NCBI GenBank assembly: GCA_040384665.1
Contig: JAZKIY010000012.1
Span: 67,137-131,136 of the forward strand
Direction: 5' to 3'
DNA length: 64,000 nt
Source of the DNA: PCRC01 sp040384665
Lineage (GTDB): Bacteria; Pseudomonadota; Gammaproteobacteria; Burkholderiales; Burkholderiaceae_C
The notes under the pieces are model-generated. The model saw only the letters and a program-made list of their open reading frames with translations. It did not search any database and was not told the origin of the DNA. Below are positions 53,739 through 63,164 of this stretch, piece by piece; within the stretch, counting starts at the first letter, position 1, and the number at the start of each line of letters is the position of its first letter. The translations under genes and the position numbers were made by a program.

Positions 53739-55385
53739 ATGCCCCTGCCCCCCGCACCCACAAAACGCGCTGCATTGCTGACACCAGAAGCGCTCGAAGC
53801 GCCTGTTCGCAGCCACACCAAACCCGCGCGTCGACCACCCACCGCAAACACAGCCCGAACGGCCACGCCTGCGTCACAGCCATCCCCAGCGCCTGAACCC
53901 ACCACCATCGCCCACAACACGGTACCCGACTACCACGCTGCGAACAAGCCAGAAGAGCCCGCACCGGCAACACGCGCCAAACGCCCCCGACCAGCAGGGC
54001 CAGCCAAACTGTTTGTGCTTGACACCAACGTGCTGATGCACGATCCGATGTGCCTGTTCCGCTTCGAGGAACACGACATCTACCTGCCGATGATCGTGCT
54101 GGAAGAACTGGACGGTCACAAGAAAGGCATGACCGAGGTGGCACGCAATGCCCGCCAGACCAGCCGCACGCTGGACGCTCTGGCCGGGGCCCCGGGCGCC
54201 GACATCGGCCAGGGCTTGAAGCTGGATGCCACTGGCCACCGCGGCGTCGGTGGGCGCCTGTTTTTCCAGACCCAGTCATTGAACTACACCCTGCCGACCA
54301 GCCTGCCGCAAGGCAAGGCTGACAACCAGATTCTGGGCGTGGTGGACGCTTTGCGCCTGCAGTACGCACCACGGGAAGTTGTGCTGGTGTCCAAAGACAT
54401 CAACATGCGCGTCAAATCACGCGCGCTCGGCCTCGCCGCCGAAGACTACCAAAACGACAAAACGTTGGAAGACGGCGACCTGCTGTACTCCGGCGCCATG
54501 GCGCTGCCTGCCGACTTCTGGGACAAACACGGCAAAACGGTTGAAAGCTGGCAACAAGGCAGCCACACCTTCTACCGGATCACCGGACCGGTGGTACCCA
54601 GTTTGCTGATCAACCAGTTCGTGTACTTTGAGGCCCCCGGAGAACCCTCGTTGTACGCGCGGGTCACCGAGATCCGCGCCAAAACGGCGGTGCTGAAGAC
54701 GCTGAAGGACTTCAACCACCTGAAAAATGCCGTCTGGGGCGTGACCACCCGCAACCGCGAGCAGAACTTCGCCATGAACCTGCTGATGGACCCGGAGATC
54801 GATTTCGTCACCCTCACCGGCACGGCAGGCACCGGCAAAACCCTGATGGCCCTGGCCAGTGGGTTGACCCAGGTACTGGACGACCGGCGCTACACCGAGA
54901 TCATCGTCACCCGCGCCACGGTGTCGGTGGGCGAAGACATCGGCTTCCTGCCGGGCACTGAGGAAGAAAAGATGGGCCCGTGGATGGGTGCCCTGGATGA
55001 CAACCTGGAGGTGCTGGGGAAAACCGACACCTCATCGGGCGAATGGGGCCGTGCCGCCACCAACGAGTTGATCCGCTCACGCATCAAGATCAAAAGCATG
55101 AACTTCATGCGTGGCCGCACTTTTTTGAACAAGTACGTGATCATTGACGAGGCGCAAAACCTGACACCCAAGCAGATGAAGACACTGATCACCCGCGCTG
55201 GCCCGGGCACCAAAATCATCTGCATGGGCAACCTGGCGCAGATCGACACCCCCTACCTGACCGAAGGCTCCTCAGGCCTGACTTTTGCCGTGGACAAGTT
55301 CAAGGGTTGGCCCCACAGCGGCCACATCACCCTGGCACGCGGCGAACGCTCGCGTCTGGCTGACTTCGCCAGCGAAGTGCTTTAA
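53739..55385 (+). CDS. PIN domain / PhoH-like ATPase fusion
   Basis: A 548-residue protein with a long, low-complexity Pro/Ala/Thr-rich N-terminus (1-88), then a PIN nuclease domain (LFVLDTNVLMHDP with D95, and VLEELDGHKKG), then a PhoH P-loop ATPase (TLTGTAGTGKTLMALASG; YVIIDEAQNLTPKQMKTLITRAG). This is the PhoH2/YlaK-like arrangement, in which the ATPase unwinds and the PIN domain cleaves RNA. The N-terminal extension is unusual in length. A double hairpin and terminator follow. Confidence 0.9.
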   Translation: MPLPPAPTKRAALLTPEALEAPVRSHTKPARRPPTANTARTATPASQPSPAPEPTTIAHNTVPDYHAANKPEEPAPATRAKRPRPAGPAKLFVLDTNVLMHDPMCLFRFEEHDIYLPMIVLEELDGHKKGMTEVARNARQTSRTLDALAGAPGADIGQGLKLDATGHRGVGGRLFFQTQSLNYTLPTSLPQGKADNQILGVVDALRLQYAPREVVLVSKDINMRVKSRALGLAAEDYQNDKTLEDGDLLYSGAMALPADFWDKHGKTVESWQQGSHTFYRITGPVVPSLLINQFVYFEAPGEPSLYARVTEIRAKTAVLKTLKDFNHLKNAVWGVTTRNREQNFAMNLLMDPEIDFVTLTGTAGTGKTLMALASGLTQVLDDRRYTEIIVTRATVSVGEDIGFLPGTEEEKMGPWMGALDDNLEVLGKTDTSSGEWGRAATNELIRSRIKIKSMNFMRGRTFLNKYVIIDEAQNLTPKQMKTLITRAGPGTKIICMGNLAQIDTPYLTEGSSGLTFAVDKFKGWPHSGHITLARGERSRLADFASEVL

Positions 55386-55396
55386 CCCATAGCCCC

Positions 55397-55421
55397 CGGT
55401 TCGGCTTTCACGCCGAACCGG
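55397..55421. repeat. GC-rich inverted repeat after phoH
   Basis: CCGGTTCGG and CCGAACCGG form a 9-bp stem around a short loop (CTTTCACG). It lies 12 bases after the phoH stop and before the terminator proper, and may stabilise the 3' end. Confidence 0.6.
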
Positions 55422-55433
55422 TTTCCTGAAACC

Positions 55434-55467
55434 ATAAAAAAACCCCGCCGAAGCGGGGTTTTTTGTA
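55434..55467. terminator. Bidirectional intrinsic terminator (phoH / ompA)
   Basis: An A-rich tract, AACCCCGC-CGAA-GCGGGGTT, then a T tract: an 8-bp stem with a stable tetraloop-like CGAA, between convergent genes. Functional in both directions. Confidence 0.9.
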
Positions 55468-55482
55468 CCGGGGGTGAGCCGA

Positions 55483-56163
55483 TTACTTGGCAGGCGCGCG
55501 GGTACCGACCACTTCGATCTCGACGCGGCGGTTCTTGGCACGGCCTTCCGAGGTCTTGTTGTCAGCAATTGGCTGCTTCTCGCCCTTGCCTTCGGTGTAG
55601 ACACGGTTCTTTTCAACACCGCTGGACACCAAGTAGGCCTTGACGGCTTCTGAACGGCGGATCGAGAGCTTCTGGTTGTAGTCGTCGCTGCCCACGGAGT
55701 CGGTGTGACCCACGGCAATGATGACTTCCAGGTTGATGCCCTTGATCTTGCTGGTCAAATCGTCCAGCTTGGCTTTGCCTTCTGGCTTCAGCACGGCTTT
55801 GTCAAAGTCAAAGAAGGCATCGGCAGCGTAGGTGACCTTGGTGGCGACCGGTGCGACTGGCACTGGGACCACTGCGGGTGCAGGTGCTGGAGCCGGGGCA
55901 GCTGCAGGTGCTGGTGCTGGCGCTGGTGGAGGAGGTGGAACCAGCGCGCCGTCGCAGCCTTTGGCAGCGGTGGCCGGGGTCCAGCTCGCATCACGCCAGC
56001 AGAGTTCGTTGGTACCGTTTTTCCAGACGAGTTCGCTCGTACCGTTGACCCAGTTGTCCACGGTAGCGCCGCCGTTTGCTGCAGTTACCTTGGTTTGAGC
56101 GCCGGCTGCCGTTGCAAGTGCAGCTGCGGCAAACAACATCGCCACTTTATTGAGTTTCTTCAT
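55483..56163 (-). CDS. ompA: OmpA-family outer-membrane protein
   Basis: An envelope protein of 226 residues. The signal peptide is MKKLNKVAMLFAAAALATAAGA. A short N-terminal region, DNWVNGTSELVWKNGTNELC, typical of betaproteobacterial OmpA, is followed by a Pro/Ala/Val-rich linker (about 82-112) and a C-terminal OmpA/MotB peptidoglycan-binding domain (FDFDKAVLKPEGKAKLDDL; GHTDSVGSDDYNQKLSIRRSE; GEKQPIADNKTSEGRAKNRR). There is no 8-strand barrel, so it is probably attached by peptidoglycan binding or oligomerises. GAGGAG precedes ATG 56163. It is divergent from gyrA with 243 bases between starts; that gap has promoter-type boxes (TAAAAT at 56362) and nothing else recognisable. Confidence 0.92.
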   Translation of the reverse strand: MKKLNKVAMLFAAAALATAAGAQTKVTAANGGATVDNWVNGTSELVWKNGTNELCWRDASWTPATAAKGCDGALVPPPPPAPAPAPAAAPAPAPAPAVVPVPVAPVATKVTYAADAFFDFDKAVLKPEGKAKLDDLTSKIKGINLEVIIAVGHTDSVGSDDYNQKLSIRRSEAVKAYLVSSGVEKNRVYTEGKGEKQPIADNKTSEGRAKNRRVEIEVVGTRAPAK

Positions 56164-56406
56164 GGTTCTCCTCAAGGGGAAAGGCCGCAGTCTCGCTGCG
56201 TAATTTACACGGCCCAAGTGACCATCACATGAACCGTTAAGTTTATTGTGCCATAGGCATTGTGACGGGAACCCCCATCCGGAACGCGTTCCGGTCACAT
56301 CCGGGTCATTCTGACCGGTGTGTTGCGTGCTTGCGACAGCCGGTCCAGCCACCTGCCGCACTTAAAATAGTAACTTACGCCAGATTATTAAGAGACACCG
56401 CCCGAC

Positions 56407-59055
56407 ATGACACAGTTCGCCAAAGAAACCCTGCCCATCAGTCTTGAGGAGGAAATGCGGCGCAGTTACCTCGATTACGCGATGAGCGTGATCGTGGGCC
56501 GTGCCCTGCCGGACGCGCGGGATGGTTTGAAGCCGGTGCACCGCCGTGTGCTGTTCGCGATGCACGAACTGAACAACGACTGGAACCGACCTTACAAAAA
56601 GTCGGCCCGCATTGTCGGCGACGTGATCGGCAAGTACCACCCGCACGGCGACCAATCGGTTTACGACACCATCGTGCGGATGGCGCAGGATTTCTCCATG
56701 CGGCATTTGCTGGTGGACGGCCAGGGCAATTTCGGTTCGGTCGATGGTGACAACGCGGCCGCCATGCGTTACACCGAAATCCGCCTGGCCAAGATCGCAC
56801 ACGAACTGCTGGGTGACCTGGACAAGGAAACCGTCGATTTCGGGCCCAACTACGACGGCAGTGAAAAAGAGCCGTTGGTCATGCCGGCACGTTTTCCCAA
56901 CCTGCTGGTCAACGGCTCGGGCGGCATCGCGGTGGGCATGGCGACCAACATCCCGCCACACAACCTGAACGAGGTGGTCGACGCCTGCCTGCATTTGCTG
57001 CGCAACCCCGAAGCATCAATCGACGAACTGATGGAGATCATTCCGGCACCCGACTTCCCCACCGCCGGCATCATCTACGGCATCAACGGCGTGAAGGACG
57101 GCTACCGCACCGGCCGTGGCCGCGTCATCATGCGCGCCAAGTGCCACTTCGAGGACATCGACCGCGGCCAGCGCCAGGCCATCATCGTCGACGAGCTGCC
57201 CTACCAGGTCAACAAGAAGACGCTGCAGGAGCGCATGGCCGAGCTGGTGCACGAGAAGAAGATTGAAGGCATCAGCCACATCCAGGACGAGTCCGACAAA
57301 TCGGGTATGCGGCTGGTGATCGAACTCAAACGCGGCGAAGTGCCCGAGGTGGTGCTGAACAACCTCTACAAACAGACGCAGCTGCAAGACAGCTTCGGCG
57401 TAAACATGGTGGCGTTGATCGACGGCCAACCGCGCTTGTGCAACCTGAAAGACCTGCTGCAGGTGTTCCTGAAGCACCGCCGCGAAGTGGTGACACGCCG
57501 CACGGTGTTCACACTGCGCAAGGCGCGCGAACGCGGCCATGTGCTGGAAGGCCTGGCGGTGGCGCTGGCCAACATCGACGAGTTCATTGCCATCATCCGC
57601 AATGCGCCCACCCCCCCAGTCGCCAAAACCGAGCTGATGAACCGCCCTTGGGACAGCCAGCTGGTGCGCGAAATGCTGACCCGGACCCGCGCCGACGGCG
57701 GCGTGGTCAATGCCGACGACTACCGCCCTGACGGACTGGAGCGCGCCTTTGGCATGGGCAACGACGGCCTGTACCGCCTGAGCGACACCCAGGCACAGGA
57801 AATCCTGCAGATGCGTTTGCAGCGCCTGACCGGGCTGGAGCAGGACAAAATTGTTGCCGAATACAAAGAGGTGATGGCCGAGATCGACGACCTGCTCGAC
57901 ATCCTGGCACGGCCGGAACGCGTCTCCACCATCATTGGCGACGAGTTGAGCCACATCAAACAGGAGTTCGGCCAGACCAAGCTGGGCGCACGCCGCAGCG
58001 TGATCGAGCACAGCTCCTACGACCTCAGCACCGAAGACCTGATCACCCCCACCGACATGGTGGTGACGCTCAGCCACAGCGGCTACATCAAGAGCCAGCC
58101 GCTCAGCGAATACCGGGCGCAAAAGCGCGGCGGTCGCGGCAAGCAGGCCACCGCCACCAAGGAAGACGACTGGATCGACCAGCTGTTCATTGCGAACACG
58201 CACGACTACATCCTGTGTTTCTCCAACCGTGGCCGCCTGTACTGGCTCAAGGTCTGGGAAGCGCCCACGGGCTCCCGTGGTTCGCGCGGCCGCCCCATCG
58301 TCAACATGTTCCCGCTGGCCGAAGGCGAAAAGATCAACGTGGTCTTGCCACTCACCGGCCCCAAACGCAGCTTCCCCGCCGACCAGTATGTGTTCATGTC
58401 GACCTCGATGGGGACAGTGAAGAAGACCTCGCTGGACGAGTTCAGCAACCCGCGCAAGGCGGGCATCATCGCGGTTGACCTCGACGAAGGCGACTACCTG
58501 ATTGGGGCCGCACTCACCGACGGCAAGCACGACGTGATGCTGTTCTCGGACGGCGGCAAGGCCGTGCGTTTTGACGAAAACGATGTGCGCCCCATGGGCC
58601 GCAACGCCCGCGGCGTGCGCGGCATGATGATCGAGGACGGCCAGAGCGTGATCGCCATGCTGGTGGCCGAAGACGAGCAGCAAAGCGTGCTGACCGCCAC
58701 CCAGAACGGCTATGGCAAACGCACCAGCATCACCGAATACACACGGCACGGCCGCGGCACCAAAGGCATGATTGCGATCCAGCAATCCGAGCGCAACGGC
58801 AAGGTGGTGGCCGCCACGCTGGTGCATGCCGACGACGAGATCATGCTGATCACCGACAAGGGCGTGCTGGTGCGCACCCGGGTCAGCGAGATCCGTGAAC
58901 TCGGCCGCGCCACCCAGGGCGTGACGCTGATGGCGCTGGACGAAGGCACACAACTCAGCGGCCTGCAGCGCATCGTGGAAAACGACGCGAACGCGGTCCT
59001 CGGCACCCTGGACACCGACGGTGGCGACGCCCCTGTCGAGCCCACTGACGCTTGA
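56407..59055 (+). CDS. gyrA: DNA gyrase subunit A
   Basis: Breakage-reunion subunit of gyrase, 882 residues. The active-site pair is R121-Y122 in AAAMRYTEIR. The quinolone-determining region reads HPHGDQSVYDTIVRMAQ; at the position of E. coli Ser83 there is Gln83, and Asp87 is kept. The GyrA box QKRGGRGKQ near residue 573 and the beta-pinwheel repeats are present. The C-terminus ends in an acidic tail (DTDGGDAPVEPTDA). The pheA gene follows directly. Confidence 0.97.
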   Translation: MTQFAKETLPISLEEEMRRSYLDYAMSVIVGRALPDARDGLKPVHRRVLFAMHELNNDWNRPYKKSARIVGDVIGKYHPHGDQSVYDTIVRMAQDFSMRHLLVDGQGNFGSVDGDNAAAMRYTEIRLAKIAHELLGDLDKETVDFGPNYDGSEKEPLVMPARFPNLLVNGSGGIAVGMATNIPPHNLNEVVDACLHLLRNPEASIDELMEIIPAPDFPTAGIIYGINGVKDGYRTGRGRVIMRAKCHFEDIDRGQRQAIIVDELPYQVNKKTLQERMAELVHEKKIEGISHIQDESDKSGMRLVIELKRGEVPEVVLNNLYKQTQLQDSFGVNMVALIDGQPRLCNLKDLLQVFLKHRREVVTRRTVFTLRKARERGHVLEGLAVALANIDEFIAIIRNAPTPPVAKTELMNRPWDSQLVREMLTRTRADGGVVNADDYRPDGLERAFGMGNDGLYRLSDTQAQEILQMRLQRLTGLEQDKIVAEYKEVMAEIDDLLDILARPERVSTIIGDELSHIKQEFGQTKLGARRSVIEHSSYDLSTEDLITPTDMVVTLSHSGYIKSQPLSEYRAQKRGGRGKQATATKEDDWIDQLFIANTHDYILCFSNRGRLYWLKVWEAPTGSRGSRGRPIVNMFPLAEGEKINVVLPLTGPKRSFPADQYVFMSTSMGTVKKTSLDEFSNPRKAGIIAVDLDEGDYLIGAALTDGKHDVMLFSDGGKAVRFDENDVRPMGRNARGVRGMMIEDGQSVIAMLVAEDEQQSVLTATQNGYGKRTSITEYTRHGRGTKGMIAIQQSERNGKVVAATLVHADDEIMLITDKGVLVRTRVSEIRELGRATQGVTLMALDEGTQLSGLQRIVENDANAVLGTLDTDGGDAPVEPTDA

Positions 59056-59069
59056 GGTTGCCCGCCGAC

Positions 59070-60152
59070 ATGACCCGAACCCTCCCCGAACTGCGCGTTC
59101 AGATCGACGCCGTTGACCAGGACCTGTTGACCCTGTTGAACCGCCGTGCCGCGTTGGCCAACGAGGTCGGCGAGATCAAACGCGTGGAAGGTTCGCCGGT
59201 GTTCCGGCCCGAGCGCGAAGCCCAGGTGATCCAGTCGCTGCAGGCCGCCAACGCCGGCCCGCTCAAACCCGACAGCGTGGCCAACATCTGGCGCGAAATC
59301 ATGTCCGCTTGCCGTGCGCTGGAAGCCCCCCAGCGCGTGGCCTACCTTGGCCCGGTGGGCACCTTCAGCGAACAGGCGGCGGTGCAGTTTTTTGGTGGCA
59401 GCATCGAGCACGTGCCCTGCGCCAGCATCGACGAAGTCTTCCGTGCCACGGCCGCTGGCAGCGCACACTTTGGCGTCGTGCCGGTAGAGAACTCGACCGA
59501 GGGCATGGTCTCGCGCTCGCTGGATTTGTTCCTCACCTCACCGCTGCACATCGTGGGGGAAACCAGCCTGCTGGTGCGCCACCACCTGCTGCGCCTGAGC
59601 AACTCGCTGGACGGCATTGAGGTGGTGATTGCGCACCCGCAAGCCCTGGCCCAGTGCCAGGGCTGGCTCAGCACCCACCTGCCACATGCCGAGCGCCGTA
59701 CCGCGTCCAGCAATGCCGAAGGTGCGCGCCTGGCCAGCACCAACCCAGCCTGGGCTGGCATTGCCAGCGAGCGCGCCGGTACGGCGTTTGGCCTGCACAC
59801 AGCGGCCCACGCGATCCAGGACGACGCCTTCAACCGCACCCGTTTCGTGGTGGTCTGTCTGCCACACACACTGGCCACGCCCACACCGTCGGGCAAGGAC
59901 TGCACCAGCGTGATCGTCTCGGTGCCCAACCGGCCCGGCGCGGTACACGACCTGCTGGTGCCACTGAAAGCGCACGGTGTGTCGATGACGCGGTTTGAGT
60001 CCCGCCCGGCCCGCTCCGGCCAGTGGGAGTACTACTTCTACATCGACATGCAGGGCCACCCCGGCACGCCCAATGTGGCGGCCGCACTGGCCGAGCTGCA
60101 GGAACGCTGCGCGTTTTACAAGGTCCTTGGCACCTACCCTGCAAGCGAATGA
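59070..60152 (+). CDS. pheA: Chorismate mutase / prephenate dehydratase (P-protein)
   Basis: A bifunctional phenylalanine biosynthesis enzyme of 360 residues. The N-terminal AroQ chorismate mutase is about residues 1-85 (LRVQIDAVDQDLLTLLNRRAA). Prephenate dehydratase follows (YLGPVGTFSEQAAVQFFG; GVVPVENSTEGMV), then an ACT domain (SVPNRPGAVHDLLVPLKAHG; MTRFESRP) for feedback by phenylalanine. ATG 59070 is preferred; TTG 59052 overlaps the gyrA stop and would add six residues. The usual serC between gyrA and pheA in Burkholderiales is missing. Confidence 0.95.
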   Translation: MTRTLPELRVQIDAVDQDLLTLLNRRAALANEVGEIKRVEGSPVFRPEREAQVIQSLQAANAGPLKPDSVANIWREIMSACRALEAPQRVAYLGPVGTFSEQAAVQFFGGSIEHVPCASIDEVFRATAAGSAHFGVVPVENSTEGMVSRSLDLFLTSPLHIVGETSLLVRHHLLRLSNSLDGIEVVIAHPQALAQCQGWLSTHLPHAERRTASSNAEGARLASTNPAWAGIASERAGTAFGLHTAAHAIQDDAFNRTRFVVVCLPHTLATPTPSGKDCTSVIVSVPNRPGAVHDLLVPLKAHGVSMTRFESRPARSGQWEYYFYIDMQGHPGTPNVAAALAELQERCAFYKVLGTYPASE

Positions 60153-61030
60153 TGTTTGAACAACTGGGTTTGATCGGCTGCGGCCTGATGGGCGGCTCGT
60201 TCGCGCTGGCGCTCAAGCGCGCAGGGCTGGTAAAACGTGTCGTGGGCTACAGCAAGTCACCGTCCACGGTGGAGCGTGCCAAGGCGCTGGGTGTGATCGA
60301 CTTGGAGGCCTCCTCGGCATTGCTGGCGGTGTCCGGCTCGGACATTGTGCTGCTGGCGGTGCCGGTGGCCGCCACAGAATCGACGCTGAAAGCCATTCGC
60401 CACCTCATCACCCCCAGCATGCTGGTGATGGACGTGGGTTCGACCAAAGGCGATGTGGTCGACGTAGCGCGGCAGGTGCTGCGCGACCAGGTCGGCTCGT
60501 TCGTACCGGCGCACCCGATCGCGGGCAAGGAAAGCGCTGGCATTGACCATGCGGACGCCGACCTCTACAGCGGCCGACAGGTGATCCTGACGCCCATCGA
60601 ACGCACGCTGACTGCCCAACTGCAAAAAGCCAGCGCCGTCTGGACCGCGCTTGGCGCCCAGGTGCTGAAGATGTCACCCGAATCGCACGACGCCACCTAC
60701 GCCGCCGTCAGCCACCTGCCCCACCTGCTGGCGTTTGCCTTCATGAACAGCATCGCGTCCCAGCCCAAAGCCAGCGAGTTGTTGTCCCTCGCCGGCCCGG
60801 GCTTCCGTGATTTCACCCGCATTGCCGCCAGCGACCCGCGCGTGTGGCGCGACATTCTGCTGGCCAACCGCGACGAGGTGGCACGCCAATGCGCCGCCTT
60901 CCGTGCCTCGCTGCAAACGCTGGAGACGCTGATGGCCACCGGCCAGGCCACCGAGCTGGAAGCCGCCATTGCCCAGGCACGCGACGCGCGCAGCGGCTGG
61001 CAACTGCCCGGCGTGCAACCCGCCACCTGA
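60149..61030 (+). CDS. tyrA: Prephenate dehydrogenase
   Basis: Oxidatively decarboxylates prephenate to 4-hydroxyphenylpyruvate for tyrosine; 293 residues. The NAD motif is LGLIGCGLMGGSFALAL; VMDVGSTKGDVV and FVPAHPIAGKESAGIDHA are characteristic, the latter holding the catalytic His. No chorismate mutase or ACT domain is fused. It overlaps the pheA stop (ATGA). Confidence 0.95.
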   Translation: MMFEQLGLIGCGLMGGSFALALKRAGLVKRVVGYSKSPSTVERAKALGVIDLEASSALLAVSGSDIVLLAVPVAATESTLKAIRHLITPSMLVMDVGSTKGDVVDVARQVLRDQVGSFVPAHPIAGKESAGIDHADADLYSGRQVILTPIERTLTAQLQKASAVWTALGAQVLKMSPESHDATYAAVSHLPHLLAFAFMNSIASQPKASELLSLAGPGFRDFTRIAASDPRVWRDILLANRDEVARQCAAFRASLQTLETLMATGQATELEAAIAQARDARSGWQLPGVQPAT

Positions 61031-61098
61031 GTTTGCCGACCCGCCTGCGTGGTGACGCGCGGGCAACCCCTATTCCGTTAGCCTGAACTGAGCGGCCG

Positions 61099-63132
61099 AT
61101 GTACAGCACAGAATTTCTCGACCTTCCCGCACTGGCGCATGCCGCTGGCAGCCTGCGCCTGCCCGGCTCCAAAAGCATTTCCAACCGGGTGCTGCTGATG
61201 GCCGCACTCAGCCAGGGCAGCACCACCGTGCACGACCTGCTCGACTCCGACGACACGCGCATCATGCTGGACGCGCTGCGCCAACTCGGCTGTGCCGTGG
61301 CCCGCGACGGCACCACCGCCACCATCACGGGCCTGGGCAGTACACGCCCTGCCGGGGCCAAACTCTTCATGGGCAACGCGGGCACCGCCATGCGCCCGCT
61401 GACCGCCGCTTTGGCCGTGTTGGGCGGCGAATTCGAGCTGAGCGGCGTGCCCCGCATGCACGAGCGACCGATTGGCGACCTCGTGAACGCGTTGCGCCAG
61501 CTCGGCTGCCGCATTGACTACCTGGGCGAACCCGGCTACCCGCCGCTGCGGCTGGGCGCTAGCGGCGCGGCACCCGCATTGACGCTGGCAGAACCCATCC
61601 AGGTGCGGGGTGACGTCTCCAGCCAGTTTCTGACCGCGTTGTTGATGGCCCTGCCCTTGGTGGCCACCCAGGACGTGGTGATCGAAGTCATCGGCGAGCT
61701 CATCTCTAAGCCCTACATCGACATCACCCTCAACCTGTTGGCCCGTTTCGGCGTGCCCGTGCGACGCGACGGCTGGCAGCGTTTCACCATCCCCGCGGGC
61801 AGCCGTTACCAGTCGCCAGGCGTGATACACGTCGAAGCCGACGCGTCGTCCGCTAGCTATTTCATAGCACTCGGTGCAGTCGCGACTAGGGCTCAAGGCC
61901 AAAATGGCTTGAAAACCATCAAAATTGAAGGCGTCGGGGCCGATTCCATCCAGGGGGACATCCGTTTCATCGACGCTGCCACCGCCATGGGCGCCAAGGT
62001 CACCAGCGGCCCGAACTGGCTGGAAGTGTCCAACGCACGCTGGCCGCTGCAGGCGATTGACCTCGACTGCAACCACATCCCCGACGCGGCGATGACGCTG
62101 GCGGTGATGGCGCTGTACGCCAACGGCACCACCCGGCTGACCAACATCGCGAGCTGGCGCGTCAAGGAAACCGACCGCATTGCCGCCATGGCCACCGAGT
62201 TGCGCAAACTCGGCGCCACGGTGGCAGAAGGCGCCGACTTCATCGCCATCACACCGCCCAAGCTTGGCCAGTGGAAGCCGGCCAGCATCCACACCTACGA
62301 CGACCACCGCGTCGCCATGTGTTTCTCGCTCGCCGCGTTCAACCCCGCAGGCGTGCCAGTGCGCATTGAAGACCCGAAGTGCGTCGGCAAGACCTTTCCC
62401 GACTACTTCGAGGCGCTTTTTGCGCTGGCCGAGGCCCAACCCGCCGCGATTCCGGTGATTTGCGTCGATGGCCCCACCGCCTCCGGCAAGGGCACGCTGG
62501 CGTCTGAGGTGGCCGCCCGGCTGGGCTACCACTACCTCGACTCCGGCGCGCTGTACCGCATCACCGCGCTGGCCGCACTGCGCGCCGGACTGGCACTGGA
62601 CGCGGCACACGAAGGCGCAGTGGCCGCGCTGGCACGGGCACTGCCGGCGCGTTTTGTCGGTGACACCGTCTGGCTGGGCGATGACGATGTCAGCGACGCC
62701 ATCCGCACCGAAGAAGCCGGCATGAACGCCTCCAAAGTCTCGGTGTTGCCGGCAGTGCGCACCGCGCTGGTGGACCTGCAACACAGTTTTTGCCGCCTGC
62801 CCGGTCTGGTGGCCGACGGGCGCGACATGGGCACGGTGATTTTCCCGGGCGCGCCGCTCAAGGTCTACCTCACCGCCAACGCCCGGCAGCGTGCCGAACG
62901 GCGCCATAAGCAGTTGATTTCAAAGGGGATTCCCGCTATAATCCAAGACCTTCTGGCAGACTTGGAAGCGCGCGATTTGCGGGATTCGTCCCGCACTGTG
63001 GCGCCTCTCAAACCCGCCGAAGACGCCTTGTTGCTGGACAACTCCGCGCTGTCGATCGAATCTTCGGTCACGCAGGTGTTGGGCTGGTGGCAGGCACGGC
63101 AGCCCTTCTCGCCTGGCTCAACCCCTGCTTGA
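61099..63132 (+). CDS. aroA-cmk: Fused EPSP synthase and cytidylate kinase
   Basis: A single 677-residue frame. Residues 1-445 are 5-enolpyruvylshikimate-3-phosphate synthase: LPGSKSISNRVLL, FMGNAGTAMRPLTAAL (around 92-105), RVKETDR (354-360) and YDDHRVAMCFSLAAF. Residues 452-677 are CMP kinase: P-loop VDGPTASGKGTLASEV (456-471), DSGALYR, VADGRDMGTVIFP and RDLRDSSRTVAPLKPA. The fusion joins two neighbours that are usually separate genes. A copy of the dispersed repeat lies in frame at about residues 253-273 (ALGAVATRAQGQNGLKT), adding roughly eight residues against E. coli AroA. The quality of the frame suggests both halves work. Confidence 0.94.
   Translation: MYSTEFLDLPALAHAAGSLRLPGSKSISNRVLLMAALSQGSTTVHDLLDSDDTRIMLDALRQLGCAVARDGTTATITGLGSTRPAGAKLFMGNAGTAMRPLTAALAVLGGEFELSGVPRMHERPIGDLVNALRQLGCRIDYLGEPGYPPLRLGASGAAPALTLAEPIQVRGDVSSQFLTALLMALPLVATQDVVIEVIGELISKPYIDITLNLLARFGVPVRRDGWQRFTIPAGSRYQSPGVIHVEADASSASYFIALGAVATRAQGQNGLKTIKIEGVGADSIQGDIRFIDAATAMGAKVTSGPNWLEVSNARWPLQAIDLDCNHIPDAAMTLAVMALYANGTTRLTNIASWRVKETDRIAAMATELRKLGATVAEGADFIAITPPKLGQWKPASIHTYDDHRVAMCFSLAAFNPAGVPVRIEDPKCVGKTFPDYFEALFALAEAQPAAIPVICVDGPTASGKGTLASEVAARLGYHYLDSGALYRITALAALRAGLALDAAHEGAVAALARALPARFVGDTVWLGDDDVSDAIRTEEAGMNASKVSVLPAVRTALVDLQHSFCRLPGLVADGRDMGTVIFPGAPLKVYLTANARQRAERRHKQLISKGIPAIIQDLLADLEARDLRDSSRTVAPLKPAEDALLLDNSALSIESSVTQVLGWWQARQPFSPGSTPA
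61852..61916 (+). repeat. Dispersed repeat, copy D (in frame inside aroA)
   Basis: GCTAGCTATTTCATAGCAC, then TCGCGACTAGGGCTCAAGGC, then CAAAATGGCTTGAAAACC. It sits within the aroA part of the fused gene, in the sense orientation, between SSASYF and IKIEGVG. Here it is sense; in cobU the same element is antisense. Confidence 0.65.
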
Positions 63133-63164
63133 ACGTCTGCCAACGCTGTTGAAAAACGGCGTTT

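Noticed and set aside
57016..58953. A 645-codon open frame antisense to gyrA
   Set aside because: GyrA is certain on the plus strand; the antisense frame is a high-GC artefact.
59052..59069. TTG start for pheA overlapping the gyrA stop
   Set aside because: The extra six residues (LRLPAD) do not match the family start; ATG 59070 is more likely.
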